The translations under genes were made by a program, and so were the position numbers. This document shows, piece after piece, positions 26,294-37,514 of a DNA stretch of 64,000 bases; within the stretch, counting starts at the first letter, position 1; each line of letters starts with the position of its first letter. The notes under the pieces are model-generated. The model was not told where the DNA came from, made no database searches, and saw only the letters and a list, made by a program, of their open reading frames with translations. Location: NCBI RefSeq assembly GCF_010183535.1, contig NW_026526038.1, forward strand, positions 1-64,000, in the 5' to 3' direction. This DNA comes from Caenorhabditis remanei (taxonomy: Eukaryota; Nematoda; Chromadorea; Rhabditida; Rhabditidae).

Positions 26294-26530
26294 CATGTTC
26301 CGAAGTATTCGAAAATGTCTGTCGGACATTTTCTGAATACATGTTCCGAAGTATTCGAAAATGTCTGTCGGACATTTTCTGAATACATGTTCCGAAGTAT
26401 TCGAAAATGTCTGTCGGACATTTTCTGAATACATGTTCCGAAGTATTCGAAAATGTCTGTCGGACATTTTCTGAATACATTTTTTGAAGTATTCGAAAAT
26501 GTCCGACAGACATTTTCGAGTACTTCGTAA
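26294..26530 (-). repeat. 46-bp satellite, inverted block with orientation flip
   Basis: About 4.5 monomers in minus orientation, then a flip to plus within a monomer at about 26497, so the last hairpin is flanked by CTTCGAA-type sequence in both directions. The flip falls at the hairpin core. The identical junction occurs at about 35885, so the two were copied together. Confidence 0.93.
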
Positions 26531-27203
26531 CATTACGATATAAAGTGAAAAAAACACGAAAATTTGTTGAAAAAAGCAAGAAAACGAAAAATCGAGAAAT
26601 AAAAATAAATTATTTTGTCCGAGAGGACTACACGTTTGCGAAAATTCGCGTGGGAAAACTCTTCCACCTAGGCTCCTTTTGAGCTGGGAAAACGTGAATT
26701 TAGGGTGTTTAGAGCGATTTTTAGCGCATGCTCCAATGATGAAAGTTGTTCAGAATTTTCTGAAGTATCAGAATCTGAAATAAAAAAATATGACTTCTGT
26801 CCTCCTTTAATCAAATTTATATAACAAGTAGGTGGAACCGAAAAATTTTTGAGGAAAAATTTTTTGTATGTAACTTGTTGGATAGTGTATTTCAAGTTAT
26901 TCTGATTCGATATCAAGATTTTTTTTTGAGAAGACTTTTGGACAAAAATTTTTCGGTTTCTCCTCGATTCTGGCAATGAATAACATAACCAGTTGTCTAC
27001 TACAGTAAATAGTTAATTGTCAATCTATGCCTTAATATAAAATTATTTGTGAAAAGCCACTTATTTCTTGTAGTGAAGAACAATGAAAACACGGGCCTTC
27101 CTATTTATTATTAATCCCTCGTTCTCACCTTAATGAAATTTCTAATATATTCTAGATCGGGAGGATTCAATCCCGCGTCGACCGTGAGTAAACCCACAGC
27201 CCA
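26531..27203 (-). repeat. Composite repeat, inverted copy 3 (partial)
   Basis: Reverse-complement copy of half of the nested hairpin module (only one arm, so no full palindrome here), then the 285-bp module. Near-identical to 35925-36595. Contains the same small open frame as copies 1 and 2 (26668-26976, minus strand, about 102 aa from the first Met), not identifiable. Confidence 0.87.
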
Positions 27204-27463
27204 TTCAGAAAATGTCCGACAGACATTTTCGAATACTTCAAAAAATGTATTCAGAAAATGTCCGACAGACATTTTCGAATACTTCAAAAAATGTATTCAG
27301 AAAATGTCCGACAGACATTTTCGAATACTACAAAAAATGTATTCAGAAAATGTCCGACAGACATTTTCGAATACTTCAAAAAATGTATTCAGAAAGAAAA
27401 TGTCCGACAGACATTTTCGAATACTTCAAAAAATGTATTCAGAAAATGTCCGACAGACATTTT
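27204..27463 (+). repeat. 46-bp satellite, short block
   Basis: About 5.6 monomers, all with the CAAAAAATG arm. One monomer has a duplicated GAAA (27393-27400), another CTACAAA for CTTCAAA. It joins directly to the edge module at 27464. Confidence 0.95.
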
Positions 27464-28097
27464 CATGCTGGTAGAATGAAGATTGTTAATGGAAGATTCT
27501 TCTTTTCCTGCATTCTTCATCGAATTGTTCCATCTCTTTTGGTTTTGTGTGTGTAGCATCTCACAACGTTCCTTTGTGATAGTTTCCAACGTCTTTCCCT
27601 GCTAGAATCCGAGTATCTTTCGTTTCGAAGCACGCACGGGTGTCGAAACTAAGAGCAGCGGGATTTTTCGCATGTTCGATAGAAAATTCCTATCGCTTGA
27701 GCCAGCTGAACATCCTTGTACATAGTAGACGTCGGCTGGTATTGTAGACGCGTTGCAGAAGCAACGAGTTTATGCCGTTTGTCACGAAATCTTCGTCGAT
27801 TCCCTTGATTGTAGAGCGATGACATGTTTGTGAAGACTTCTTGACCAATCGGCAGTTGTGATGTCGTAGAAGAGCTGGTATTGCAAGCGAAGTGATTTCG
27901 GCGAAGCTGGTGGTTACTTCCGGTTAGTCCAAATTGATGACGACTTGAATGTCAGCTTGTATTGACATCCAGCTTCAATCGATAGCGATGAACAACGAAT
28001 GAAGCTGATGACGCCAACAAGGGACATCAAGTGGAATGTCGCCACACCAACAGAAGAGTCGACAAATACTCCTTGAATCGAGTGAAGACTTCGCAAT
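27464..28097 (-). repeat. Composite repeat modules, partial, with 25-bp micro-inversion
   Basis: Edge module (27464-27590), 325-bp module inverted (27591-27914) and one arm of the 100-bp hairpin (27915-28071). Positions 28072-28096 are the exact reverse complement of the 25 bases found at the same place in the other copies (29455-29479), immediately before the sequence changes to a different repeat. Confidence 0.85.
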
Positions 28098-28225
28098 TTT
28101 CTTCGCAATTTTCACTTCCATCTCGAAAAAAATCTCGAAAATGGTTGATAACAATTCGTTTCATTATTTTCACTTACATCTCGAAAATGGTTGATAACCA
28201 TTTTCGTTTCTTTAAAAATGGTTAT
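28098..28225 (+). repeat. Diverged 48-bp hairpin repeat
   Basis: About 2.5 diverged units of the repeat at 28842-28986, each with AAAATGGTT and AACCATTTT arms around GAT, in a background of TTTTCACTTCCATCTCG. One hairpin is damaged (GATAACAATTCG). Confidence 0.8.
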
Positions 28226-28460
28226 CAACCACATTTTTTGAAGTATTCGAAAATGTCTGTCGGACATTTTCTGAATACATTTTTTGAAGTATTCGAAAAT
28301 GTCTGTCGGACATTTTCTGAATACATTTTTTGAAGTATTCGAAAATGTCTGTCGGACATTTTCTGAATACATTTTTTGAAGTATTCGAAAATGTCTGTCG
28401 GACATTTTCTGAATACATTTTTTGAAGTATTCGAAAATGTCTGTCGGACATTTTCTGAAT
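28226..28460 (-). repeat. 46-bp satellite, inverted block
   Basis: Five monomers in minus orientation, all of the ATTTTTTGAAG type, ending directly in the 285-bp module GGGCTGTGGG... at 28461, the same junction as at 17146. Confidence 0.95.
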
Positions 28461-28841
28461 GGGCTGTGGGTTTACTCACGGTCGACGCGGGATTGAATCC
28501 TCCCGATCTAGAATATATTAGAAATTTCATTAAGGTGAGAACGAGGGATTAATAATAAATAGGAAGGCCCGTGTTTTCATTGTTCTTCACTACAAGAAAT
28601 AAGTGGCTTTTCACAAATAATTTTATATTAAGGCATAGATTGACAATTAACTATTTACTGTAGTAGACAACTGGTTATGTTATTCATTGCCAGAATCGAG
28701 GAGAAACCGAAAAATTTTTGTCCAAAAGTCTTCTCAAAAAAAGTTTGATATCGAATCAGAATAACTTGAAATACACTATCCAACAAGTTACATACAAAAA
28801 ATTTTTCCTCAAAAATTTTTCGGTTCCACCTACTTGTTATA
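28461..28841 (+). repeat. Composite repeat, 285-bp module plus start of hairpin module
   Basis: Copy of 17146-17530, cut where the next repeat begins at 28842. Together with the inverted copies at 26936-27203 and 36325-36595 it gives four copies in the window. Confidence 0.87.
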
Positions 28842-28986
28842 AAAATGGTTGATAACCATTTTCGTTTCTTTATTTTCAATTCCAACTCGAAAATGGTTGA
28901 TAACCATTTTCGTTTCTTTATTTTCAATTCCAACTCGAAAATGGTTGATAACCATTTTCGTTTCTTTATTTTCAGTTCCATCTCGA
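28842..28986 (+). repeat. 48-bp hairpin tandem repeat, three units
   Basis: Units begin at 28842, 28890 and 28938. Each has 11-bp arms CGAAAATGGTT and AACCATTTTCG around GAT (the first unit lacks the outer CG), then TTTCTTTATTTTCAATTCCAACT. Sequence differs from the 46-bp satellite except for the GAAAATG...CATTTTCG frame of the hairpin. Confidence 0.93.
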
Positions 28987-29560
28987 AGTGATAGTTTCCA
29001 ACGACTTTTCCTGCTAGAATCCGAGTATCTTTCGTTTCGAAGCACGCACGGGTGTCGAAACTAAGAGCAGCGGAATTTTTCGCATGTTCGATAGAAAATT
29101 CCTATCGCTTGAGCCAGCTGGTATTGTAGACGCGTTGCGGAAGCAACGAGTTTATGCCGTTTGTCACGAAATCTTCGTCGATTCCCTTGATTGTAGAGCG
29201 ATGACATGTTTGTGAAGACTTCTTGACCAATCGGCAGTTGTGATGTCGTAGAAGAGCTGGTATTGCAAGCGAAGTGATTTCGGCGAAGCTGGTGGTTACT
29301 TCCGGTTAGTCCAAATTGATGACGACTTGAATGTCAGCTTGTATTGACATCCAGCTTCAATCGATAGCGATGAACAACGAATGAAGCTGATGACGCCAAC
29401 AAGGGACATCAAGTGGAATGTCGCCACACCAACAGAAGAGTCGACAAATACTCTTGCGAAGTCTTCACTCGATTCAAGAAGCCCGCTCTCCATACTTCGA
29501 TGATTGCCACTTATTTCTTGTAGTGAAGAACAATGAAAACACGGGCCTTCCTATTTATTA
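28987..29560 (-). repeat. Composite repeat modules, partial copy
   Basis: Inverted 325-bp module with an internal deletion of about 30 bp relative to 27690-27745, one arm plus the loop side of the 100-bp hairpin (29293-29500), then about 55 bp of the inverted 285-bp module (GCCACTTATTTCTTG...), after which unique sequence begins. Confidence 0.82.
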
Positions 29561-30870
29561 TTGTGAAAGGTTAAAAGATTCAGAGTACCGAAAAGAGGCA
29601 AAGTCCAAGGCAGTAGCCAGAGGACGGCGTCCAACTGAATTCTAGTTTACTCTGGTAAATTAGTTCAGTCACGGGACCTAAAAGAGATACGGATTCTAGC
29701 TAGCTGTACTCGTCATTCTAACAATTCCATCAGTTAGAAGTGCAGTTAACTGGAGTCTTATGTCCAACTGTAAGCATAGCTTCGGTAAGGTATGGATTGC
29801 AGTCGAAAGATTGTAATTCATAAACTCTGACAAAACAAGAAGTTAAAATATCATTATTTATTCTTTTGTTTAAGTTAATGTTAATTTATTTTCTTCAAAC
29901 ACCAATCATCACTCGTGCATCTTTACTTGTAAATCTTCAATTGTGAGTCGTCAGATGTCAACAGTCAAGTCATCAGCCAAGATATCAACGACGTCGTAGT
30001 TGTCAAATGTCGAGGATTCGGATCACGCCACCAGGAAGAACGAATCATCGATCTACGAATCAGAGAAATCCGCCAAAACTCTGAAAATCAGGAGACCAGC
30101 TGACGTTTCAGCCGAAGTTGGAACTTCTAACACGCTTGCTAGAAGGTCGGAAGTCAACAGAAGACCAGCTAGCATATACACAATCACAAGTGAAGATGCT
30201 AGGATCAACTAGGAATCTTAGAGTAGAAGTTCGGAGACTATGAGAAAGTCGGAAGAACACGCTGCTTTAGGATGGAGTGCATGCTTCAGAGGCGCTGAAA
30301 ACGTCGAAGAAGTATGTTATTCCCGGATCAACAACAACGTCGGATTCTGGAAGAACACAGTTATCTCTATTGTTCTTCAAAGCTAAAAGTCTAACACCAA
30401 AGGACTCAAGGATCAAAGGAGAATAACTCAACAAAGTTACTTCCGCGAGTAGTTTGGGTTACTACTCAAAGGATTATACTTCAACTAGTGAAGAGAGACT
30501 AGTATCTCAATTCTTCTTTGGATACTATGGAACGTCAAGTCAAAACTTAAAGCTACACAGGACACCAACGAAAACACCACTGAACCATCCCATCTGTCTG
30601 AACAAAGGGACGCTTTCAAGTTCTTATTAAATGAATAGTAATTTTTTTCACATTTTTCTAGTTCCAATAAATTGTTTTTGTTTACTCTTAGTCTATTTAA
30701 TCAACATTAAGCATTTGTCTGGAACTTTAATTACTATTTGAAAAAAGGGGAAAGTAGTATTTCTCATTTAAAACTTGCGAAAATACGATGTTTGTATGAT
30801 AAATGAAGAAATTCTGATTCAAATAATTAAAATTCAAAGTAAGATCTGCAGGTTCGCGGTGGTACTGTAC
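29561..30870. other. No gene or repeat recognised
   Basis: Mixed-composition sequence with short open frames only (the longest about 70 codons at 30000-30212, without splice-site or start context I trust). Short motifs such as GTCGGAAGTCAACAGAAGACCAGCTAGC recur imperfectly. Nothing I can name. Confidence 0.4.
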
Positions 30871-31185
30871 CTGCAAATCTGCAAGCTACAAATCAACTTT
30901 GGCCGCCGCAGATTTGTCGTTTTTGCTGTTTGCAGCAACTTTGGCCGCACCATAATATCATTTTCGGGTTACTGTATATGGTGCGTCCAAAGTTGCTACA
31001 AAACAGCAAAAACGACAAATCTGCGGTGTCCAAAGTTGATTTGTAGATTTGCAGGTTTGCAGTTATGCGTTATTGCTCATCCTTAATTTTTCAACTGCGA
31101 AACCTGCAAAACCTACAAACCTACAAATCAACTTTGGACGCCGCAGATTTGTCGTTGTAGCAACTTTGGACACACCATTAATGCG
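30871..31185. repeat. Foldback repeat with third partial arm
   Basis: Arms of about 84 bp (30871-30954 and about 30978-31062), roughly 88 percent matched, flank a 24-bp centre. Recurring words are CAACTTTGG and CGCAGATTTGTCG. A third partial arm in the first orientation follows at 31098-31180. Resembles an old foldback MITE or a partly duplicated one. Confidence 0.75.
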
Positions 31186-32254
31186 GATTTTTCTAGGCCA
31201 CGCGTCGCCGCAGCCCCGCCGTGTTTTGAAAAACTTAGAAAATACAAAAAAAAAACAATTAAATACAATTATTTTTCGAAGTATTCCTGGTGTGTTCGAT
31301 TTGTTGTCCACATGTAGACTTCGTCAGAAATTTTCTGTAAAACACATTATTTAATTATGTTTTTTCACTTTCATATGTTACCTTCTGTCGATATATTCAA
31401 GATGGGAAGTTCGCATTGTTTGCTGTTCAGTGAGAACCTGAAAAAACTTGGAGATTTTCGGTTATGACTAACTTATGAGATAAAAAATCACTTACAGTAA
31501 CTTTTCCACTGAACTTGAGCACCTCCACTAACGAAATTCGTTTATCTCGATGAAATTTCGTAATCTGAATGAAAAATTATTTAAGTTTTGATAAAAATAA
31601 GCTAAATTGAATACAAAACGTTCATCAGTAAGACAAAATATTAAATGCAACTTCGAAAAATTATTGAAAAAACAAAAAGCACGCGTTCCGCTACAGTTGC
31701 GCAGCACTAACGCAGCAGTTATTCGTAGAGTTTACTCCTGCTGCGTCAGAGGCGCACAAGTGTTGCATCAGTGCTGCCGGCGTGCTGCATGCGCTCATTA
31801 CTTCTCGTTTCTAATCAGTATCGTTAATTTGTGAACAGAATAACACAAATAACTAATAATAATATTATTTATTTTAAGATTATAAAATAAAATTAAAATA
31901 ATAGCAAAAACAAAAAACTTAGAAACGTCATTGAAATTCCATGGTGAACGACAGTCGGTGAAGTTTCCTACCATCTGTAGACGTCCGGTGCCCCAAACTC
32001 ATCGACTCTAGAACGGAAAAATAATGTTTCAATGAAATTCGGTTGGAGACAACTCACATTTTTAAATCATCTCTTACAGAAAACGCTTCAAAAGTCCACA
32101 TTTTTTATCGAATACACGGCCTGGCAATCGCTACTCGCGGCCGAACTTTTTGAACGTTGAATACTCAGTTAAGCAGCCAATTTAAGTACGTAAAATTGCG
32201 TGGTGTTGTCATTGGTGTTTGCAGAGTTGCGTACCGTAACCCGGGAAAAAATCA
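31186..32254. other. No gene recognised
   Basis: A/T-rich sequence with a TTTTCTAGGCCACG word at 31191, repeated as TTTTCTAGGCCACAG at about 33267, a word I associate from memory with Caenorhabditis intergenic DNA. A GC-richer patch (31680-31800) has several GCTGCG/TGCTGC words. No supported exon. Confidence 0.4.
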
Positions 32255-32925
32255 TTTTTTATCAGCCAAATGCGATTTTCTATCAAAAGTTTCTCAAAAA
32301 TACGATCAGTGGCTTTTGATTTCTTTTTTCTACGTTATTGATATTGACTTGTTACATCTTCTGGTAAACGTTTAGAAAGGTGGTGTTTCACGTTTTTGAG
32401 ATATATTAGAAAATGTCAATTTTTCAGCCAAATTCGATGTTCTATAAAAAATTTCTCAAAAAAACGATCAGTGGCTTTTGATTTCTTTTTTCTACAATAA
32501 TGAGAATGACTTGTTCCATCTTCTGGTAAAAGTTCAGAATGATGATGTTACTTTTTGTTGAGCTACGTAAGAAAATGTCATTTTCTCAGTCAATTTGAGA
32601 TTTTCTGTCAAAAGTTTCTCAAAAACAAGCTCGTGGGCCTCCGATTTTTTTTTCTCAAAAGAATGAGAATGACTTGTTTCAACTTCGTTTAAACGTTCCG
32701 AAAGTTTCTAGAGAGCGTTTTCGAGATATATGAAAAAATATCAATTTCTAAGCCAACGCCGACTTATGTTCAAAAGTTTCTCAAAAATACGCTCGTGGGC
32801 CTCCGATTTTTTTTTCTTAAAAGATTGAGAATTACCTGTTACAGTTTCTGTTAAACGTTCAGAAAGTTTCTAGAACTCGTTTTCGAGATATATGAAAATA
32901 TGACATTTTTTCACTCATTTTCAAG
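32255..32925 (+). repeat. Diverged 163-bp tandem repeat, four units
   Basis: Units start at about 32261, 32426, 32589 and 32750 (spacings 165, 163, 161). Shared words are CAGCCAAAT, AAAGTTTCTCAAAAA, ACGATCAGTGGCTTTTGATTTC and GAGAATGACTTGTT. Divergence between units is high, so it is old. Confidence 0.85.
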
Positions 32926-33719
32926 AAAGTTTTAGCCGTCTCTTTAAGGAGGGAAAAGCGTGAAAGGAACTTTTTATTCTGGAATGACCACTGTATATTC
33001 ATCGATCATTTCGAAATGTTTCCAACTAACGAGATTTTCATATGGGCTTCTACAAATCAAAATACTAGCCCTCTATAGCTAATTTCCTTATGTCGATGTT
33101 GTCGGCGGTGGAATGATTTGTTTGAAATTCTATTGCAAAAGATTCATCTAAATAAAGGTATTCTTCATTATTTACGAAAAAAACGAAGAAATTATAGCAA
33201 AACACCTGAAATCAAAGATACTTAATCTTGTAATGTATTAAAAATTGAAATGGCCGAGTTGGAGTTTTCTAGGCCACAGGTCTGTGCTGCCGCGCCGTGA
33301 ATAGGCGAATTATGTTGATCAGCTGCTCTCTCTGAATAGTTTTTGCCATCCAAACACATTCTTCTTCTGAAAAATAATATTTTCAAAAAATAGAGTAAAA
33401 ATAAGTCGGAAAAATGATAAAACTTGTTAGATAGACAATAAATATCATTAGAAAAAAAGGAAAAATGCAGCCAAAGTCCAATTTGCATTGCAGCGAATAT
33501 ACAGTTGCTGCGCGACTGTTGTGAGATTGTTGCACAACTGGTGCATGCCCCAAAAACAAAGGAACCATCAGTCGCAGTGACGTGAAAGCTGTGTAACTGT
33601 TGCATATGTTCTGATTTTTCCTAATTGCTGTGGAACTGTTGCAATCTTGTCGCGTAACTGTTGCAAAAGCTGTGAATGCTGCGTAACTGTTCCCTCATTT
33701 CACGACCTGACGCCTTGCG
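32926..33719. other. No gene recognised; short GCTGTGTAACTGTTGC motifs
   Basis: Between about 33490 and 33695 the words AACTGTTGCA and GCTGTG recur five or more times at irregular spacing, a degenerate simple repeat. The rest shows nothing I can identify. Confidence 0.45.
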
Positions 33720-33795
33720 ATGCTCTCTCTATTCTATAAACTAAAGGCCTCGCCATGGGGATTCCGCCTTGATGATCACGGAATTCCCCAGCCAG
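33720..33795 (+). other. Possible orphan first exon (low confidence)
   Basis: An ATG opens 25 codons (MLSLFYKLKASPWGFRLDDH, then GIPQP) ending at CCAG|GTAAGTTT, a strong 5' splice site. An acceptor-like TTTGCGTGCAG lies at about 33878-33888. No family recognised, and the following sequence supplies no convincing next exon. Could be a fragment of a lost gene or chance. Confidence 0.2.
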
Positions 33796-34278
33796 GTAAG
33801 TTTATGAGTCGCCGAGTTGTGGGACTTATGCAACAGAGTGTCCCGACATTCTGCGGGTTCCGCCGCCATCTGCTATGTTTTGCGTGCAGTGGGCGGAGTT
33901 ATTCGGAGAGGGTGTGGGGAAAGAGACGGCAGACATCACGAGGACTATGGAGAAATATGACGATTTGGGAGTGAACCTCATTTTTCGATTCTAAAAGAAG
34001 ATGCTTCTACAAAGATATTAATCTAGTAAAGATGAATAAGGAATACTAATTGCACACCATTTTTTTAGATACATATTTAAAAAATTCCTATATACTTAAA
34101 CTAGACTGTCTATACTTTCAGTTTTCCAAACTCCATTTCTGAAATTAAACTCTGCATGTTTTGTGCGAAAAGCAAAAAAAAATCTTTCGTCATCTCATGA
34201 AACTCTTTTTTTTGATTTTTCTATTCAACTGCATCTACTCAATTAATCAAACATTTACATAAAACATGATTTAATCAG

Positions 34279-34310
34279 TTGATAATTCTATCACTTGTTG
34301 AATTGATAAG
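34279..34310 (+). promoter_or_regulatory. Two GATA sites upstream of candidate signal-peptide exon
   Basis: TTGATAA at 34279-34285 and TTGATAAG at 34303-34310, the second 31 bp before the ATG at 34342. In Caenorhabditis, TGATAA is the core bound by intestinal GATA factors (ELT-2 type). Two in 32 bp just before a signal-peptide exon is suggestive but such sites are short. Confidence 0.35.
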
Positions 34311-34341
34311 AGACAAGGAGCTCATTTACACTCTGATTCCA

Positions 34342-34390
34342 ATGATTCTTCTTTCGGTTTTTCTTGCTTTCAACTTCATTGGCTTCACAG
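34342..34390 (+). pseudogene. Candidate first exon of a secreted protein gene, gene broken downstream
   Basis: The ATG begins 16 codons, MILLSVFLAFNFIGFT, a textbook hydrophobic signal-peptide core, ending at CACAG|GTAAGAAG, a strong donor in phase 1. Two GATA motifs lie just upstream. The best next exon in phase is 35619-35646, after an intron of 1,228 bp, long for a worm. Past 35779 the locus is replaced by inverted satellite and composite repeat, so no full gene can be assembled. The remainder may have been deleted or moved. Alternatives: a chance ORF with a good donor. Confidence 0.4.
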
Positions 34391-35618
34391 GTAAGAAGGT
34401 ACTGAGATAGCTTTATTATTACGACACCCATATACTCTTAAAGTGCGATATTATCATTTTTTGGAAATAATTCTTGATTTTGATTAGATATCTTTACTAT
34501 TAACAAACGCAAACGGCAGTATGTTTGTCTGTCTGTCGCCGATCCTACCGCCCTTCCTACTGAACCGTTTTTCTTCGAACTTGGACCAAAATATCAGAAA
34601 TTTTCACCACTTGATGCCCGTCTATTTTTTTAGTTAGAATAGGTCTCGACTAGGTCACTAGGTCAAAAAACGTGGTTTTCAAGCCTAGCAGTGGCTTTCA
34701 TTTCCGAAATAGGGAAGTAGGAGTTCACGGGGAAAATTATTTATAGAATTTTTTCATTCTGCAAATGACTTCATTTCTTAAAAGCGTGGGAAACATTGTA
34801 ACAAGTAGAAGGGTGGTGTAGAAAAGGAGGTTCAGTCGCCGGTAGGCGACGTGAACCGACTGGTATAAGACAAGCCAAATTTGAAAATTTCATCTTTTGA
34901 AGGAAAAGTAGCGGTTTTCTCCCTAAAGATGTGAAATTATCACATATTTTTTAGCATCTCAGAATTTATAGGAAAAATGCAGATAATTGCTAAATTTACA
35001 CATGTATTTGCTAAATTTTCACATTTTCGAGAAACCCTGAGTTTCGCGGGAATCAGACAATAAAATTAGGTTATTGTTGAAACTCTAGAAAAATTTACCC
35101 CTAAAATAAAATACGATGATCACGAAATCAGTTTATTCACGTGAAAAAAATAAGTTCAACTACAAAATCACAGATTGGATGCGGGAAGGAAATCTGGGGA
35201 AATATAAAAAACAAAAGTTCGAAACGTAAACAAAATAAAACCGTGAACTAATCGTGGATTCCCATTCTGGATGGGAGCATCGGGAATGGGGAAACTTGAG
35301 AAAAGCTAGAAAAAGTTATAGGCGTGTACTATGAAATGTGGATTCACATTTGGAGAAAGCCAAGTAGAAAGACGCTGGGAATCAGGAGAAATCTGAATAA
35401 TCTTTCGTATAGCCAACATTGAATTTTCCATCGTAAGACTTCTGAAATAGAACATTCAGTTTTGAGGAAGGTTTTCTAACAACTAACCTTTTGCGAAAAA
35501 GCCTTTGTCTCAGAAGTGCTTAACCTTCAAAAATTGTCAATTATGCATAAATTTACGATTAAATCTGAAAACATATTAAGAAGATTATACCCGTCACCTG
35601 CTTTTTTGAATATTTTAG
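34391..35618. other. Putative intron or intergenic sequence
   Basis: No coding signal. Around 34526-34560 is GTCTGTCTGTCGCCGATCC, and at 34839-34862 a short inverted pair GTCGCCGG/TAGGCGAC, suggesting an old transposon. Ends in TATTTTAG at 35611-35618, an acceptor-like sequence. Confidence 0.35.
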
Positions 35619-35646
35619 GTTATAGAGTCGACAACAATGTATCCAG
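35619..35646 (+). pseudogene. Candidate second exon (28 nt)
   Basis: Lies between TATTTTAG and GTAAAACT. Joined in phase 1 to 34390 it would read on without a stop (GYRVDNNVS). Very short, so this rests only on the splice signals and the phase. Sequence downstream is unique for 130 bp and then satellite. Confidence 0.22.
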
Positions 35647-35778
35647 GTAAAACTTATTGAGAAGAATAGGCTATCAACACACGACGACATTGAAAGTTGA
35701 TAAAATGAATAAAATACAACAACAGGAAAAGGTCACGTGGTTTTTTATTGCAAAAACGATTTTCGGGTATACATGTAA

Positions 35779-35925
35779 TACATGTTCCGAAGTATTCGAA
35801 AATGTCTGTCGGACATTTTCTGAATACATGTTCCGAAGTATTCGAAAATGTCTGTCGGACATTTTCTGAATACATTTTTTGAAGTATTCGAAAATGTCCG
35901 ACAGACATTTTCGAGTACTTCGTAA
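35779..35925 (-). repeat. 46-bp satellite, inverted block with orientation flip
   Basis: About 2.5 minus-orientation monomers, then a flip to plus at about 35885 identical to that at 26497. The left edge (TACATGTAATACATGTTCCG) is where satellite meets the orphan-exon locus. Confidence 0.93.
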
Positions 35926-36594
35926 CATTACGATATAAAGTGAAAAAAACACGAAAATTTGTTGAAAAAAGCAAGAAAACGAAAAATCGAGAAATAAAAA
36001 TAAATTATTTTGTCCGAGAGGACTACACGTTTGCGAAAATTCGCGTGGGAAAACTCTTCCACCTAGGCTCCTTTTGAGCTGGGAAAACGTGAATTTAGGG
36101 TGTTTAGAGCGATTTTTAGCGCATGCTCCAATGATGAAAGTTGTTCAGAATTTTCTGAAGTATCAGAATCTGAAATAAAAAAATATGACTTCTGTCCTCC
36201 TTTAATCAAATTTATATAACAAGTAGGTGGAACCGAAAAATTTTTGAGGAAAAATTTTTTGTATGTAACTTGTTGGATAGTGTATTTCAAGTTATTCTGA
36301 TTCGATATCAAGATTTTTTTTGAGAAGACTTTTGGACAAAAATTTTTCGGTTTCTCCTCGATTCTGGCAATGAATAACATAACCAGTTGTCTACTACAGT
36401 AAATAGTTAATTGTCAATCTATGCCTTAATATAAAATTATTTGTGAAAAGCCACTTATTTCTTGTAGTGAAGAACAATGAAAACACGGGCCTTCCTATTT
36501 ATTATTAATCCCTCGTTCTCACCTTAATGAAATTTCTAATATATTCTAGATCGGGAGGATTCAATCCCGCGTCGACCGTGAGTAAACCCACAGC
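35926..36594 (-). repeat. Composite repeat, inverted copy 4 (partial)
   Basis: Near-identical to 26531-27203: one arm of the nested hairpin module then the 285-bp module, ending at CCACAGCCCATTCAG into satellite. Carries the same unidentified small open frame (36063-36380, minus). Confidence 0.87.
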
Positions 36595-37514
36595 CCATTC
36601 AGAAAATGTCCGACAGACATTTTCGAATACTTCAAAAAATGTATTCAGAAAATGTCCGACAGACATTTTCGAATACTTCAAAAAATGTATTCAGAAAATG
36701 TCCGACAGACATTTTCGAATACTTCAAAAAATGTATTCAGAAAATGTCCGACAGACATTTTCGAGTACTTCAAAAAATGTATTCAGAAAATGTCCGACAG
36801 ACATTTTCGAGTACTTCAAAAAATGTATTCAGAAAATGTCCGACAGACATTTTCGAGTACTTCAAAAAATGTATTCAGAAAATGTCCGACAGACATTTTC
36901 GAATACTTCGGAACATGTATTCAGAAAATGTCCGACAGACATTTTCGACAGACATTTTCTGAATACATTTTTTGAAGTACTCGAAAATGTCTGTCGGACA
37001 TTTTCTGAATACATTTTTTGAAGTACTCGAAAATGTCTGTCGGACATTTTCTGAATACATTTTTTGAAGTATTCGAAAATGTCTGTCGGACATTTTCTGA
37101 ATTCATTTTTTGAAGTATTCGAAAATGTCTGTCGGACATTTTCTGAATACATTTTTTGAAGTACTCGAAAATGTCTGTCGGACATTTTCTGAATACATTT
37201 TTTGAAGTACTCGAAAATGTCTGTCGGACATTTTCTGAATACATTTTTTGAAGTACTCGAAAATGTCTGTCGGACATTTTCTGAATACATTTTTTGAAGT
37301 ACTCGAAAATGTCTGTCGGACATTTTCTGAATACATTTTTTGAAGTACTCGAAAATGTCTGTCGGACATTTTCTGAATACATTTTTTGAAGTACTCGAAA
37401 ATGTCTGTCGGACATTTTCTGAATACATTTTTTGAAGTACTCGAAAATGTCTGTCGGACATTTTCTGAATACATTTTTTGAAGTACTCGAAAATGTCTGT
37501 CGGACATTTTCTGA
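36595..37514. repeat. 46-bp satellite, plus block then minus block
   Basis: Plus orientation to about 36945 (7.6 monomers), then minus orientation to 37514 (12 monomers). The switch point reads ACATTTTCGACAGACATTTTCTG, so the loop and right arm of the hairpin are used twice. A minus monomer at about 37100 has GAATTC in place of GTATTC. Confidence 0.95.
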
